From an uncultured Opitutaceae bacterium (lineage in GTDB: Bacteria > Verrucomicrobiota > Verrucomicrobiia > Opitutales > Opitutaceae), in contig CALAOT010000110.1 of the NCBI GenBank assembly GCA_937889545.1, forward strand, positions 1 to 62,624: 62,624 nt of DNA, given 5' to 3'. Position numbers and translations under genes: made by a program. Under the pieces are notes generated by a model. The model searched no databases and was not told where the DNA came from. It saw nothing but the letters and a program-made list of their open reading frames with translations. Shown piece by piece: positions 36,985 through 46,295 of the stretch (its first letter is position 1; the number at the start of each line of letters is the position of its first letter).

Positions 36985-37839
36985 TCACAACCCGGCAGCC
37001 CGGGCGGTGCGGCGGACGGGGTCGTAGAGGCCGTCCACGGCAACCGCGAAGCCGGTCAGCCCCTTCCTGCTCCCCGCGATGACGCTGCGGCCGGCCTTGG
37101 TCCTTTCCAGGTCGACAAGGGCTTCCTGGATCCTCTGCGAAAGCATTGCATCCAGGCCGGACCGGACAGCGATGGCGTCGTGGGGGATGGGGTCGGTGCT
37201 TGCCAGGATCGCCAGATCCTCCGTTCGCGCCCCCGCGGCCCTCGCGATCCCGATGGCTCCGTCGTAGGTGGCTCCGGCGTCGACCCGCCGGCCCAGGACA
37301 GCCTCGATCACCTTGTTGTGGTCACCCCCAAAGATGACCTCCGAGAAGCCGGTCTCCGGGCGTATGCCCTTTCCCAGGAGCATGGCGCGGGAATAGACGT
37401 AGCCCGACGCCGACTTGGGGTCGACGAAGGCGAATCTCTTCCCCGCAAGGTCGGCCAGGGATTTGAGCCCGCTGTCCCTGCGGGCCACGATGATTCCCCG
37501 ATACGTGCCGGAGCCTTCGATCAGGGACTGGGCGATGATCCTGACCTTCCCGCCCCGGGCCGCGTCCACGTAGGCGAACGGGGAGAAGCTTCCGATATCC
37601 ACCGAGCCCGACTCCATCTGCGTCCGCAGGTCTCCATAGTCCTTGGCGACGTAGAGGACGACCCGTTGCCCGGTGGCGTCTGAAAGGTAGGCCATGAGGG
37701 GCTCGAACTCCGCCCTGGTCTGCGACTGGCCCAGGACGGGGGTGAAGCCGAACCTCAACTCCTCCCCGGCGGCCGACCGGCCCGCGAAAGCCGAGGAAAT
37801 CGCGGCGAAGGCCAGGAGAATCGCATATCGGCGCCTCAT
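36985..37839 (-). CDS. PhnD/PtxB-like periplasmic binding protein
   Basis: 284 aa from the second of two ATGs (37839), six bases after GGAG; signal peptide of ~23 residues (YAILLAFAAISSAFAG). Family blocks: FGFTPVLGQSQTRAEFEPLM, KDYGDLRTQMESGSVDIGSF, KRFAFVDPKSASGY and GATYDGAIG. PhnD-type proteins bind phosphonate/phosphite, or act as sensors. No ABC permease or ATPase lies nearby, so it is an orphan here. Confidence 0.85.
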   Translation of the reverse strand: MRRRYAILLAFAAISSAFAGRSAAGEELRFGFTPVLGQSQTRAEFEPLMAYLSDATGQRVVLYVAKDYGDLRTQMESGSVDIGSFSPFAYVDAARGGKVRIIAQSLIEGSGTYRGIIVARRDSGLKSLADLAGKRFAFVDPKSASGYVYSRAMLLGKGIRPETGFSEVIFGGDHNKVIEAVLGRRVDAGATYDGAIGIARAAGARTEDLAILASTDPIPHDAIAVRSGLDAMLSQRIQEALVDLERTKAGRSVIAGSRKGLTGFAVAVDGLYDPVRRTARAAGL

Positions 37840-37992
37840 CATCGGCTCCGGGCCGCGCGCACGCACGCGCGACGGGGGCGCACGGAACGTATCGGCCAAT
37901 CCCCGGAGCTGTCAATTGCCGCGGGCGCCCGCGGAACGGCGGCCGGATGGCGATGCCGCCTCGGCGCCCCCGACGAAGGCCCTGGCGTTCGA

Positions 37993-40143
37993 CTATCTGC
38001 CGGCTCCCCCCGGGAAGATGCTGAAGTCCCTCAGGCTGCGGACGTCGCCGTACGGCGTTCCAACCAGGGTCGCCTCGATCTGGCACGGCCCGGGCTCCGC
38101 CGGCATCCGGACGGTGAATCCCAGGTTCACCTTCCCAAGCGCGGGAACCGCGGCATCCATCCTTTGCTCGCCAACCGGCCTGCCCTCCCTCAGCAGGCGC
38201 AACCGGACCGTGCCCTTCCAGTCCTGGTATAGGTCGTTGATCACGGCGACGGCAAACTCATGGGGCCTGCCAGCCTCGTACTCCTCGGCCCACGCATCAA
38301 TCATCACCCCCACAGGGGCGAAGGAGTCCCGGACGTACTGGAAGAACTCGGGCTCCCAGATGAGCTTCGCGACATCCAGCCAATGGTCGCTGGTCTGCCC
38401 CGAGGGGCGCGAATAGCCGAGCGAGGTGAAGTGCATCACGGCGGCGGCGTGGCGGTGGCTGCGCCAGAACTCCGTCTCCGCCGCCAGATAGCGCGCATAA
38501 AGGTGACGGCGCTGCGCCGTCGTGGAATCCGGCCCGAGGAGGTTCCTGTACACATTCTGGGTCAGCAAGGTGGGCGTCCCGTCCCGGTTGAGCCACAGCC
38601 AGCCGTATTCGTTGATCACTACCGGGGAGTCGCCCGGGTTCGGGAGCTCATTGCCCTGGGGAACGGGGTTCTCCGCGGCAAGGTCCGACAGCTTGTAGTC
38701 GGGGTTGTTGAAATGGTAGGGATGGGACTCGAAGACGTCGCCGGCCACGCGCGGGGTCCCGTAGCTGTTGTCCCAGGGCCGGCGCGAGAGATCGAGGCCG
38801 CGCACCTTCTGCACCGCAGCGGAGGTCTCGGTCGACGTGGTCTCGTTGCTCGCGTCCCAGATGGCCAGGCTCGGGTGGTTCCACCGCTCGCGCATCCATT
38901 CGGCGTATTCAGCGGCCAGCTCCGGGCTATTCAGCCCGATCGGCAGTTTCGACCACGTCGAGCCGCCATACCAGATCGGGAATTCATCCTGGATCAGCAG
39001 GCCCTCCTCATCGGCGATCCGGTACCAGGCCTCGGGCGCAAACCCGATGCAGTAGCGCAGGCAGTTCCAGTGCATCTCCTTCATCCGCCGGTGGAGAAGC
39101 CGCACCCAGTCCGGGTTCCAGGGCAGGTCCCCGCACTCGCTGTCCTCAAAGAAGCGGTACAGCGTTATGTTGCTTCCGCGCATGAAGTACGGCCTGCCGT
39201 TCAGGACCGCCTTCCTGGTCTTCGGGTCGAACTGGAACGTCCTCATCCCGAACCGGGTCTCGAGTGCGTCGGCGCCGCCATCCACTTCGAGCCGGTAAAG
39301 GAACGGGTCCTCCGGCGACCACAGGTGGCAGCCGGCGATTGGAATCCTGACATCCACGGTTTGTCCCGAGCCTCCCGCGAGGGAAACCGGGCCACTGGCC
39401 GTTCCGCCGACGACCTTGCCGGATTTCGCCTCGCGAACCGTGAAGCGGAGCGTCGCGACGGCGGATTTGCCCGCGTTTCGGACCTCCGTTTCGACGCGCA
39501 CGGAGCCGTCTGTCAGATCCGGGGCCACCTGCACGCTCACGATGTGCGGCGTCCCCGACAGGACCAACTCGACTGAGTCGAAGATGCCGGGGATATAGCG
39601 CGTCTTCTCGAAGTCGAACCCATCGGGGATTCCGGGGGGCAGGGCGGCGCGGTCGGCGCCGACCCGGATCAGCAGCTCGTTCTGCCCGTTGACCAGCGCG
39701 TCGCGGAGGTCGAAATACCCCGGCGTGAAGCTCGGCGGGTGGTCCCCGACCACCCTGCCGTTGAGGATGGCCCGCGTTCCGAACATGGCCATGCCGATCT
39801 TGAGCGTCGCGACGGCGGGCGCGGGACCGTCGATCCGGAATGTGCGGCGGTACCAAAACGCGTCGCGCCTGGGGTCCTTGCGCGGGGTCCCCTTGGCATC
39901 CGTGCCTTCGAGACCCGGATCGATGAAGGCGGGCCGTGCAAGGGATACCAGGCCGGGCACCGGCACGACGCGGCTGAAGTCGGCCGGGGGCCGGTCCATT
40001 CCGCCTTCGGCGACCTGCCAGGAGCCGTCCAGCGGGACGACGCGCCGGTGCAGGTCGGCGGCATCGGCCCCGGTTGCGATCAGGAGCGCATACCCGGCGG
40101 CCAATGCGGCAGCCAGCCAGCGCGACAGCGGATTCGTGGGCAT
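37993..40143 (-). CDS. Exported glycoside hydrolase family 2 protein
   Basis: 716 aa from ATG 40143, with signal peptide (WLAAALAAGYALLIATGADA). GH2 architecture: N-terminal sugar-binding sandwich (about 40-195), immunoglobulin-like domain, TIM barrel (about 300-600). Acid/base E434 in IWDASNETTS and nucleophile E512 in VINEYGWLW. Likely a beta-galactosidase, glucuronidase or mannosidase relative acting in the periplasm on plant or algal glycan. The upstream in-frame extension to 40320 is not protein-like. Divergent from the exported esterase, suggesting shared control. Confidence 0.9.
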   Translation of the reverse strand: MPTNPLSRWLAAALAAGYALLIATGADAADLHRRVVPLDGSWQVAEGGMDRPPADFSRVVPVPGLVSLARPAFIDPGLEGTDAKGTPRKDPRRDAFWYRRTFRIDGPAPAVATLKIGMAMFGTRAILNGRVVGDHPPSFTPGYFDLRDALVNGQNELLIRVGADRAALPPGIPDGFDFEKTRYIPGIFDSVELVLSGTPHIVSVQVAPDLTDGSVRVETEVRNAGKSAVATLRFTVREAKSGKVVGGTASGPVSLAGGSGQTVDVRIPIAGCHLWSPEDPFLYRLEVDGGADALETRFGMRTFQFDPKTRKAVLNGRPYFMRGSNITLYRFFEDSECGDLPWNPDWVRLLHRRMKEMHWNCLRYCIGFAPEAWYRIADEEGLLIQDEFPIWYGGSTWSKLPIGLNSPELAAEYAEWMRERWNHPSLAIWDASNETTSTETSAAVQKVRGLDLSRRPWDNSYGTPRVAGDVFESHPYHFNNPDYKLSDLAAENPVPQGNELPNPGDSPVVINEYGWLWLNRDGTPTLLTQNVYRNLLGPDSTTAQRRHLYARYLAAETEFWRSHRHAAAVMHFTSLGYSRPSGQTSDHWLDVAKLIWEPEFFQYVRDSFAPVGVMIDAWAEEYEAGRPHEFAVAVINDLYQDWKGTVRLRLLREGRPVGEQRMDAAVPALGKVNLGFTVRMPAEPGPCQIEATLVGTPYGDVRSLRDFSIFPGGAGR

Positions 40144-40414
40144 GTGGATTGGGCCCGGCCGGCGTCCCGGGTGGTCTGAGCTGCGGCCGTTGTCCGGGCG
40201 CCATGCAGCATTCCATGAACATCCGACGGATGCCAACCCCATGTTCGCATCCACCGCCGTGTCGCGTGATGCCCTCTTCCAGCGAACGCCCGCTCCATCC
40301 GCCACGAAGCATTTGGTCATGAGACTCCCGCAAATGATGCATCAACCTGGCCCCGTCGGACCCGGCGGTTTTGGGTGGCCCCTTAATCCGGCATGGATAA
40401 GCCTCCCGCGACCC

Positions 40415-41578
40415 ATGAACCCTCCAGAAAGTCCCCGCTCCCACTTCAGGCTGTCCAGGCTCCTTGCCGCCCTGGTCGCGCTGCCCATCGCGGCCGCCGC
40501 GCAGCAGCCGGCGCTCAATTCCCACGAGGTGAACCCGGATCGCAGCGTAACCTTCCGATACTACGGCCCATCCGCCCAGAAGGTGACGATCGGATTGGAT
40601 TACGACCACCATCAGAGCCCGATGGCAAAAGGAGCCGACGGCGTGTGGACCTTCACGACGACGACGCTTCAGCCGGCGCTGCACTTGTACTCGCTCGATG
40701 TCGACGGAACGCATATCCTGGACCCTCTGAACCGCGCGGTGGATCCGGGCCTCGTGTACCTTACGAACGAGGTGACGGTGCCGGGATTGCCGCAGCTCTG
40801 GGACGCCGCCAATGTGCCGCATGGCGTGGTGCACCACCACTCCTACCGGTCGGCGGCAATCGTCGGCACGCCCGGCGGCGCTGAGGACTATTATGCGTAC
40901 ACGCCTCCGGGGTATGACGCGGCGGCAAGGGAACAATACCCCGTGCTGTATCTCCTCCACGGCTGGAGCTCGGCGGCGGAATCCTGGACCCATGACGGAA
41001 AGGCCAACCTGATCCTGGACAACCTCATCGCGCAGGGCCGGGCGGTGCCGATGATCGTGGTGATGCCCATGGGCTACGGGGACTTCGGCTTTGTGACGGG
41101 CGGATTCAGGCAGTGGGACGATGAGTCGAATATCGGCCGCAACCTTGGGCTCTTCAGTTCGGCTCTGCTGTCGGAGATCGTGCCCCAGGTGGAGGCCGGA
41201 TACCGGGTTTCGGCAAGGCGCGAGGATCGCGCGATCGCGGGGCTCTCGATGGGCGGGGGGCAGAGCCTCGTCATCGGGCTCAATCACCCTGACGTGTTCG
41301 CCTGGATAGGCGGGTTCAGCTCGGCCGTCGTTTACAACCAGTTTGACGGGGTGTTCCCGGGCGTGGACCCCAAGGTCGCGCCAAGGCTCCTCTGGGTCGC
41401 GTGCGGCACGGAGGACGATCTGATCGAGCCCAACCGCAGGTTCGTGGCCTGGCTCAGGACAAAGGCGCTGCAGCCCACGGCAGTCGAGACGCCCGGCATT
41501 CACAACTGGCCGGTGTGGCGCGACAACCTGATCCACTTCGCCCCGCTGCTCTTTCGCCCCGCTGCGCCCCAGTCCTAG
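40415..41578 (+). CDS. Exported esterase with N-terminal immunoglobulin/CBM48-like domain
   Basis: 387 aa from ATG 40415 with signal peptide (LSRLLAALVALPIAAAAQQ). An early-set sandwich (about 35-125: VTFRYYGPSAQKVTIGLDYD) is followed by an alpha/beta-hydrolase of the esterase-D/feruloyl-esterase type: YLLHGWSSAAESW, nucleophile S278 in GLSMGGG, H363 in GIHNWPVW. This domain order is that of XynZ/Fae-type xylan esterases. It probably removes acyl groups so the neighbouring hydrolase can act. Confidence 0.88.
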   Translation: MNPPESPRSHFRLSRLLAALVALPIAAAAQQPALNSHEVNPDRSVTFRYYGPSAQKVTIGLDYDHHQSPMAKGADGVWTFTTTTLQPALHLYSLDVDGTHILDPLNRAVDPGLVYLTNEVTVPGLPQLWDAANVPHGVVHHHSYRSAAIVGTPGGAEDYYAYTPPGYDAAAREQYPVLYLLHGWSSAAESWTHDGKANLILDNLIAQGRAVPMIVVMPMGYGDFGFVTGGFRQWDDESNIGRNLGLFSSALLSEIVPQVEAGYRVSARREDRAIAGLSMGGGQSLVIGLNHPDVFAWIGGFSSAVVYNQFDGVFPGVDPKVAPRLLWVACGTEDDLIEPNRRFVAWLRTKALQPTAVETPGIHNWPVWRDNLIHFAPLLFRPAAPQS

Positions 41579-41852
41579 CGGTCCGGTCCAACGGCTGTTC
41601 GAATCCAACGCACAGATCGGCAGGGGAAAGGTAGTACGCCAAGCCCGAGGTTGCGCTCAATACATGGCCCTAAATGCCCCCCGGGCGAATCGAATCCGGG
41701 CCGTATGGGAAATGCGCCGAGCGCTTGCCTGAAGCCGCGTGCTGCCCCCCTTCCATGACATGGGAGTCGCACCTTTGAGTTTGGATTAGCGATCCGCTGA
41801 GTCCAACTTTCGGGGACCCCTAATTCAGCCTAATCCTGTGATCGGCCCTCGC

Positions 41853-42878
41853 ATGACGGAAACCCATCTCGCCACACTCCTAGGTGAAATCAGCCGCGCA
41901 AGAATCGGAGTCGTAGGAGATTTTTGCGTCGACAGCTATTACATGGTCGATTCGGAGGCATCGAGGCCTTCGCTTGAAACAGGCCTCATGACACGCCCCG
42001 TTCGCGAGCAACGCTCAACGCTCGGCGGCGCGGGAAATGTCGCAGCAAATCTTCATGCGATCGGCGTCAAACACCTGAAGGCCTTTGCAGTCGTTGGCCA
42101 TGATTCCATGGGAGCAGAGCTCTTGCGCCTCCTTAATGCCATTGGGATCGATACAAGGAGTCTGAGTGTCCAAAAAAACGACTGGCAAACCAACTGCTAC
42201 GTTAAGCCAATCATTCAGGGCGAGGAATCCAATCGCTATGATTTTGGTGCTTTCAATTCAATCTCCCCTGAATCCGAGCGGATTCTCCTGGGCTCGCTTG
42301 CCGACGCGCTTTCCGAGCTCGACGTCCTGATCATCAATCAGCAATTCGAACGCGGCCTGCATTCGGCAAGAGTGAAGTCCGGCATCAACCAGCTGCTGGC
42401 GAAATTCCCCGACGTGATCGGACTGGTTGATTGCCGGAATATAGCGGAATCCTACCCAGCGGGCGTTCATAAGCTGAACGATCTTGAGGCATCCCGGCTT
42501 TGTGGAGTTTCCCGTGTTCCGGCCGATGTGATCACAAGGCAGGAAGCCTTGCACTCGGCGGCCGGGCTCTTTTCAAAATGGCGAAATCCCGTCTTCCTAA
42601 CCCGGGGAAGGCAGGGCTGCATCGTGGTGGATGATTCCGGAACACACGAGATTCCCGGACTTCGGACCACGGACAAGATCGATACCGTGGGCGCAGGAGA
42701 CAGCGTGGTTTCTGGCATAGCCGCTTGCCTGTCCATCGGATCACCACCCGCAGAGGCCGCCTCCTTCGGAAACCTAGTCGCTGGCGTTACCGTTCAAAAG
42801 CTGCACCAGACCGGGACTGCCACCCCGGACGAGATTCGGGCGCTTCATCGTTGCGCGACATACATGGAGCTTGATTAG
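41853..42878 (+). CDS. PfkB-family carbohydrate kinase (RfaE/HldE-like)
   Basis: 341 aa from ATG 41853 (GTG 41838 possible). Ribokinase fold: GVVGDFCVDSYYMVD, LGGAGNVAANLHAIG, and the anion hole with catalytic D283 in TVGAGDSVVSG. The N-terminus resembles the heptose-7-phosphate kinase branch, but the substrate is uncertain. Codon use is visibly more AT-rich than in genes to the left, marking the start of the island. Convergent with the AGE epimerase 24 bp away. Confidence 0.85.
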   Translation: MTETHLATLLGEISRARIGVVGDFCVDSYYMVDSEASRPSLETGLMTRPVREQRSTLGGAGNVAANLHAIGVKHLKAFAVVGHDSMGAELLRLLNAIGIDTRSLSVQKNDWQTNCYVKPIIQGEESNRYDFGAFNSISPESERILLGSLADALSELDVLIINQQFERGLHSARVKSGINQLLAKFPDVIGLVDCRNIAESYPAGVHKLNDLEASRLCGVSRVPADVITRQEALHSAAGLFSKWRNPVFLTRGRQGCIVVDDSGTHEIPGLRTTDKIDTVGAGDSVVSGIAACLSIGSPPAEAASFGNLVAGVTVQKLHQTGTATPDEIRALHRCATYMELD

Positions 42879-42905
42879 GAAAAACGAGGCTCTGGTTCTT
42901 CCTAA
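42875..42905. terminator. Weak hairpin between convergent genes
   Basis: TTAGGAA (42875-42881) pairs with TTCCTAA (42899-42905), loop 17 nt, covering both stop regions. No T run beyond the stem, so termination is only possible. Confidence 0.3.
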
Positions 42906-44179
42906 GCCGCTCGCTCGGAAAGCGCCCTGAGGCGTTTCGTGCACTGCACCATGGAGCGCATGGTGTGATAGCATATCTTCCACCCGTGGCCCAAGGCATC
43001 GTCTATGGGTGTGCCGTCACGCGCCAGTCGCTCGAACCATTCCCCTCCCCCGGGCAGATGAACAAACCTCTTAAAGACGAAGGCATGCACATTGCAAAAC
43101 GCGTTCCAGTACTTCTCGTCCCCGAACATCGCATACGCATCCAGCATCCCGACAAGCGCTTCGGCCTGCTGCCAAAACTGTTTTTCGGTCAGTTGGGTCG
43201 GCTCGTTTTGTGGCCCCTCGACAAAGACACCTCCGACCTCCCAATCAATTCCATAGCTAGCACAGTGATCAAAGATCTTTCTCACAACCTCACGGTAGGT
43301 GTCACGAGGCTGCCCGAGCACATCGGCAGCGTGCAAAAGAAGCCAGGCAAACTCCACGTTATGGCCATAGGACGTCGAATTCAGGGGCCTTGCCAGCCCA
43401 TCCACAGGCTTTGCATCTCGCCCCAAATCCACGGCAAACATTATGGCGGGAAGCGGCCTAAAGTCGGGCGTAAACTGGATGTAGCCTGTTCCGAAGTTCG
43501 GATCGAGCATCCGACTGATAATCAGGTCGATGACTTCAAGAAGACGTTCTTTGTGCGAAGGATCACCAGTCATTTCATAGAAACTGGTGAGCGCCTCCAT
43601 CGCATGCATGTGCACATCCATGCTCTTGCGGTCACCTCCGTATTTGCCCGGCCTTTCCAGCCGCCAGTCAGGATGGAAGAGTTCGAAGAACCCGCCGTTT
43701 TTCGGGTCAACCATGTGGTTGCGAATCGCATCAAAGGTGCGGTTGGCCGTGATCCTTCCCCGCTCATCGCTCGTCGCCATGAAGTATTCGCTGAAGGCAT
43801 ACAGGCCGAAAACCTGACCGTAGCCGACCTTTGCCGTGACGGTGGCGACACCCCTTCGATCCGCGATCCACACCCAGCCCCCGTTCTTCTCATCCCAAAG
43901 ATGCTTCAGCAAGAAGTCGGCTGCCCATCTGGAAAGCTCCTCGCACCTTCCGTTTCCATATCCAGCACGGTGGGTGCTAGCCATGGCATAGAGCATTCGG
44001 ATTTGAGAGAGATATGTTTTTGCAGTTTCACCCGTAGGCCTTCCATCTCGACCAAAATATGGCAAAAAGCCTCCGAACTCCTTGTCCACGGAACGCTCTA
44101 TCCAGAAAGGCATCAATACGTCGACCAAGTATGTCTCTGTCTTTTCGCGGAGCGCGTTTATTTCCTCTCTTGTGGGCAT
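42902..44179 (-). CDS. AGE-family epimerase (N-acylglucosamine/cellobiose 2-epimerase)
   Basis: 425 aa (alpha/alpha)6 barrel. Family residues: TAKTYLSQIRMLYAMAS, VGYGQVFGLYAFSEYF, MDVHMHAMEALTSFYE, YGHNVEFAWLLLHAADVLG and WQQAEALVGMLDAY, with the conserved His and Glu/Arg of the catalytic pocket. It interconverts a 2-epimeric pair such as glucose/mannose in free or oligo form. Paired with the PfkB kinase it could feed a rare sugar into metabolism. AT-rich for the window. Confidence 0.88.
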   Translation of the reverse strand: MPTREEINALREKTETYLVDVLMPFWIERSVDKEFGGFLPYFGRDGRPTGETAKTYLSQIRMLYAMASTHRAGYGNGRCEELSRWAADFLLKHLWDEKNGGWVWIADRRGVATVTAKVGYGQVFGLYAFSEYFMATSDERGRITANRTFDAIRNHMVDPKNGGFFELFHPDWRLERPGKYGGDRKSMDVHMHAMEALTSFYEMTGDPSHKERLLEVIDLIISRMLDPNFGTGYIQFTPDFRPLPAIMFAVDLGRDAKPVDGLARPLNSTSYGHNVEFAWLLLHAADVLGQPRDTYREVVRKIFDHCASYGIDWEVGGVFVEGPQNEPTQLTEKQFWQQAEALVGMLDAYAMFGDEKYWNAFCNVHAFVFKRFVHLPGGGEWFERLARDGTPIDDALGHGWKICYHTMRSMVQCTKRLRALSERAA

Positions 44180-44484
44180 GGATCGTGCAAGGGCTGGCTC
44201 TGACGGGCACCTGTACCACCACTAGATCGCGCTGCCCAAAGCAAGCTGATGCCTTCGTAGGCGATCTTATCAACACTTGGGGTCATACTCTGCCGTGGGT
44301 ACTGGAACAAAAAAGCCCCATCCGAAAAAATTATAATCGGAGGCCCAGGACGTCGGCTCTCTCTCAAAGATTGGGGATCCGAGATCCGAACCTTCGGTCC
44401 CCAACCTATGGTGGAGGCCCCTCTTTACCCGCTGTCGTTATGGAACCTGCCGATTTCGGTTATTCACTCGAGGCGCCGTGACAC
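44180..44484. other. 305-bp gap in the island with one hairpin
   Basis: No gene recognised. TTGGGGATCCGA (44371-44382) and TTCGGTCCCCAA (44393-44404) form a strong stem with one bulge, but without a T run. An A-rich stretch sits at 44310-44335. The hairpin may be a processing site, remnant or terminator. Confidence 0.4.
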
Positions 44485-45063
44485 TCAATCCTGGGTCTTG
44501 TCACCACATAGACTTTGAAAGACACCAGCAATATTGACGAGGCGTTTGGCGTTCGCCACGGCGAGCGCTTGAACCCCTTCTGCCAGGATGTCTAATTTAC
44601 CCCGCCGCGCCCTTTCAAGGCGACCTTTCCAGCGCTTACCCACAGCCTCGTCGGCCATCGCAATTGCACGCGTTTCCGTCGCGCCATCCTTAAGTCCGCG
44701 AAAGACGACTTCTCTCCAAAGGCGTTCGGCGCGGGCACGAAGCTCATCCTCAGCTAGGGCCGCTCGATTTCCTGACGCAATGCAATCGGCCAGACTTCGA
44801 CATGTTTGCTGCCTAGGCCATTGAGCGATCATCTGTTTCCGAGCTCGTGAACGCATTCTATTTTGCCGTTGACCAGCTTTGTGCGCCTGTAGCCACGCCA
44901 GATAATCTGAAAGCGCCTGGGTGCCCCAGGCTTTGGCATCGTCCTTCGTAGGGAAGCCATCCTGCGATTTCTCAACGGTAACACCCCGGGAAGTCTTTCT
45001 CCGGATAACTTGAGCACTGAAACCTTCGAACGAAGGTGCGACCGTAAAATCGTACTTTTTCAT
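44485..45063 (-). CDS. DUF3622-like protein with long helical tail
   Basis: 192 aa from ATG 45063. The first ~60 residues (MKKYDFTVAPSFEGFSAQVI, VEKSQDGFPTKDDAKAWG) resemble the short DUF3622 family, often met in Vibrio cassette arrays. The rest is a basic, helical extension (RNRMRSRARKQ-like, KRWKGRLERARRGKLD) not usual for that family; it might bind nucleic acid. Function unknown. Lies 73 bp downstream of hicB on the same strand. Confidence 0.55.
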   Translation of the reverse strand: MKKYDFTVAPSFEGFSAQVIRRKTSRGVTVEKSQDGFPTKDDAKAWGTQALSDYLAWLQAHKAGQRQNRMRSRARKQMIAQWPRQQTCRSLADCIASGNRAALAEDELRARAERLWREVVFRGLKDGATETRAIAMADEAVGKRWKGRLERARRGKLDILAEGVQALAVANAKRLVNIAGVFQSLCGDKTQD

Positions 45064-45136
45064 TGTACGGCGTTGGGGTGTCACTGGGGGTCCGCTGCTA
45101 CGCCTCCGGTGGTAATTACTATGACTGGGATTGAAG

Positions 45137-45478
45137 TCACTCTTTGGCCTTGAGCTTCCGATTTGTCTTTCTTGGCCGTCCACCTCTCCGACCGTTCAAT
45201 TGGGCAGCAATCGATTTCTTAGGACTCGTTGCTTTACCTCCCATGCGCCCAAGCGCGGCCGCGGCATAACTCCTCGGTGCTGGTGGCGTTTCATCTGTCT
45301 CCACATAAGAATCAAGTGCGAGTTTCAACGCATCTTGAATCTCCTTGGCCGCAGCTTCGCGAGAATCACCGTGCGCCATCACTCCAGGCATATCGTTGAC
45401 TTGAGCAACGTAACAATCATCGCCTGGAATTGAGCTATACCATATACGAACTTCGTAATCTTTTGCGGAATGTTTCAT
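45137..45478 (-). CDS. hicB: HicB-like antitoxin
   Basis: 113 aa. HicB fold: VRIWYSSIPGDDCYVAQVND, MPGVMAHGDSREAAAKEIQD, LDSYVETDETPP; a basic C-terminal tail (NGRRGGRPRKTNRKLKAKE) probably binds DNA in place of a helix-turn-helix or ribbon-helix-helix. It would neutralise HicA and repress its operon. Its ATG lies in the stop of the upstream hicA remnant (ATGA), the classical hicAB arrangement. Confidence 0.82.
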   Translation of the reverse strand: MKHSAKDYEVRIWYSSIPGDDCYVAQVNDMPGVMAHGDSREAAAKEIQDALKLALDSYVETDETPPAPRSYAAAALGRMGGKATSPKKSIAAQLNGRRGGRPRKTNRKLKAKE

Positions 45479-45716
45479 GAAAGACCTTGTTTTCTGAGTT
45501 GATCGCGGACTTGTCGCACTTGGTAGGATTTCGCTTTGCCGCCCGAGTCTTGTAGGTTGATGAGATCAAAGCCGAGCTTCCCGAAGATGTTGTGACTGCC
45601 ACTCTGTTTGCCAACCTAGCCAAGCCTAATGAGGAGGTGGCAAAGCTCATCATATTCAACGTGGCGTCGCTCTGACCGGTCATCAACTTTTCGAGCGTTT
45701 TCTTCCAATTGCTCAT
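45475..45716 (-). pseudogene. hicA: Decayed hicA mRNA-interferase toxin
   Basis: From ATG 45716 the frame gives MSNWKKTLEKLMTGQSDA, a typical HicA start; then a one-base loss after GCCAC shifts the frame. The continuation in the other frame reads VEYDELCHLLIRLG, a TAG stop (likely from TGG), then SGSHNIFGKLGFDLINLQ and GGKAKSYQVRQVRDQL, again typical HicA with the active-site GSH. Two lesions, so the toxin should be dead, leaving hicB without its partner. Its stop overlaps hicB by four bases. Confidence 0.8.
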
Positions 45717-45878
45717 CTCTTGGCAAAGGAACCCAAACGCTTGGGTTATGCAAAGAAAATCGCCGGACGTTTGGCAGCAACACCCGTTAAATTCCATATC
45801 GTTCCAGCACGGTGGAGGCCGAAAAAGTGCGCTAGGCACAATCCGAATCCGAAGATGTCCAAAAAAAACCTATCCGCT

Positions 45879-45938
45879 GCGTTTGAATCCTGTATGGTAG
45901 ACTAGGTTGTTGTTTAGTACGAACCAAAGGGTGCTAAA
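45879..45938 (+). repeat. 60-bp direct repeat, copy 1
   Basis: Matches 46595-46654 at 55 of 60 positions, exactly 716 bp apart. Contains TTTAGTAC-N10-GTGCTAAA, an imperfect hairpin. The two copies frame the relB/toxin pair. Confidence 0.9.
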
Positions 45939-45992
45939 AACCTGAATCGCGGTGCTATTGACATGGGACCCATTTAGGGCCTTTTTGAGTCC

Positions 45993-46295
45993 ATGCCAAC
46001 AATCGTTCTTAAATCCCGCGTAGACCGTTCGAATGCCGCCGCCGCACGGCGAGTGCTAACTCGCTTGGGCTTAAAACCTTCCGATGCCATAAATGCGCTT
46101 TTTGCCCAGATCGCCAGCCGCAAGGCACTGCCCTTCTCCCTTGCGACGTCCGATTCTTCCTACGCACGAGAGGAATATGGCTTGGATAAGAAAGCTATAA
46201 TCACGGTTGGGAAGAGCCTTCGGAAGCAGATTGAACAGGAACGCCTAGATGGCACGGTTCAAAGCGTCTCGAGCATCGCCGACTTGAGGGAGTGA
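45993..46295 (+). CDS. RelB/DinJ-type antitoxin
   Basis: 100 aa. Ribbon-helix-helix N-terminus typical of RelB/DinJ: TIVLKSRVDRSNAAAARRVL, LKPSDAINALFAQIA and KALPFSL. The C-terminal half (KAIITVGKSLRKQIEQERL) would wrap the toxin. The stop overlaps the next gene (GTGA). It should repress its own promoter. Confidence 0.82.
   Translation: MPTIVLKSRVDRSNAAAARRVLTRLGLKPSDAINALFAQIASRKALPFSLATSDSSYAREEYGLDKKAIITVGKSLRKQIEQERLDGTVQSVSSIADLRE

Noticed and set aside
41590-41625. GTTCGAATCC word resembling a tRNA T-loop
   Set aside because: No acceptor or CCA spacing and no other tRNA arms around it.
45709-45905. Short plus-strand frames antisense to the hicA remnant
   Set aside because: Two overlapping frames, neither with a recognisable domain or ribosome site.
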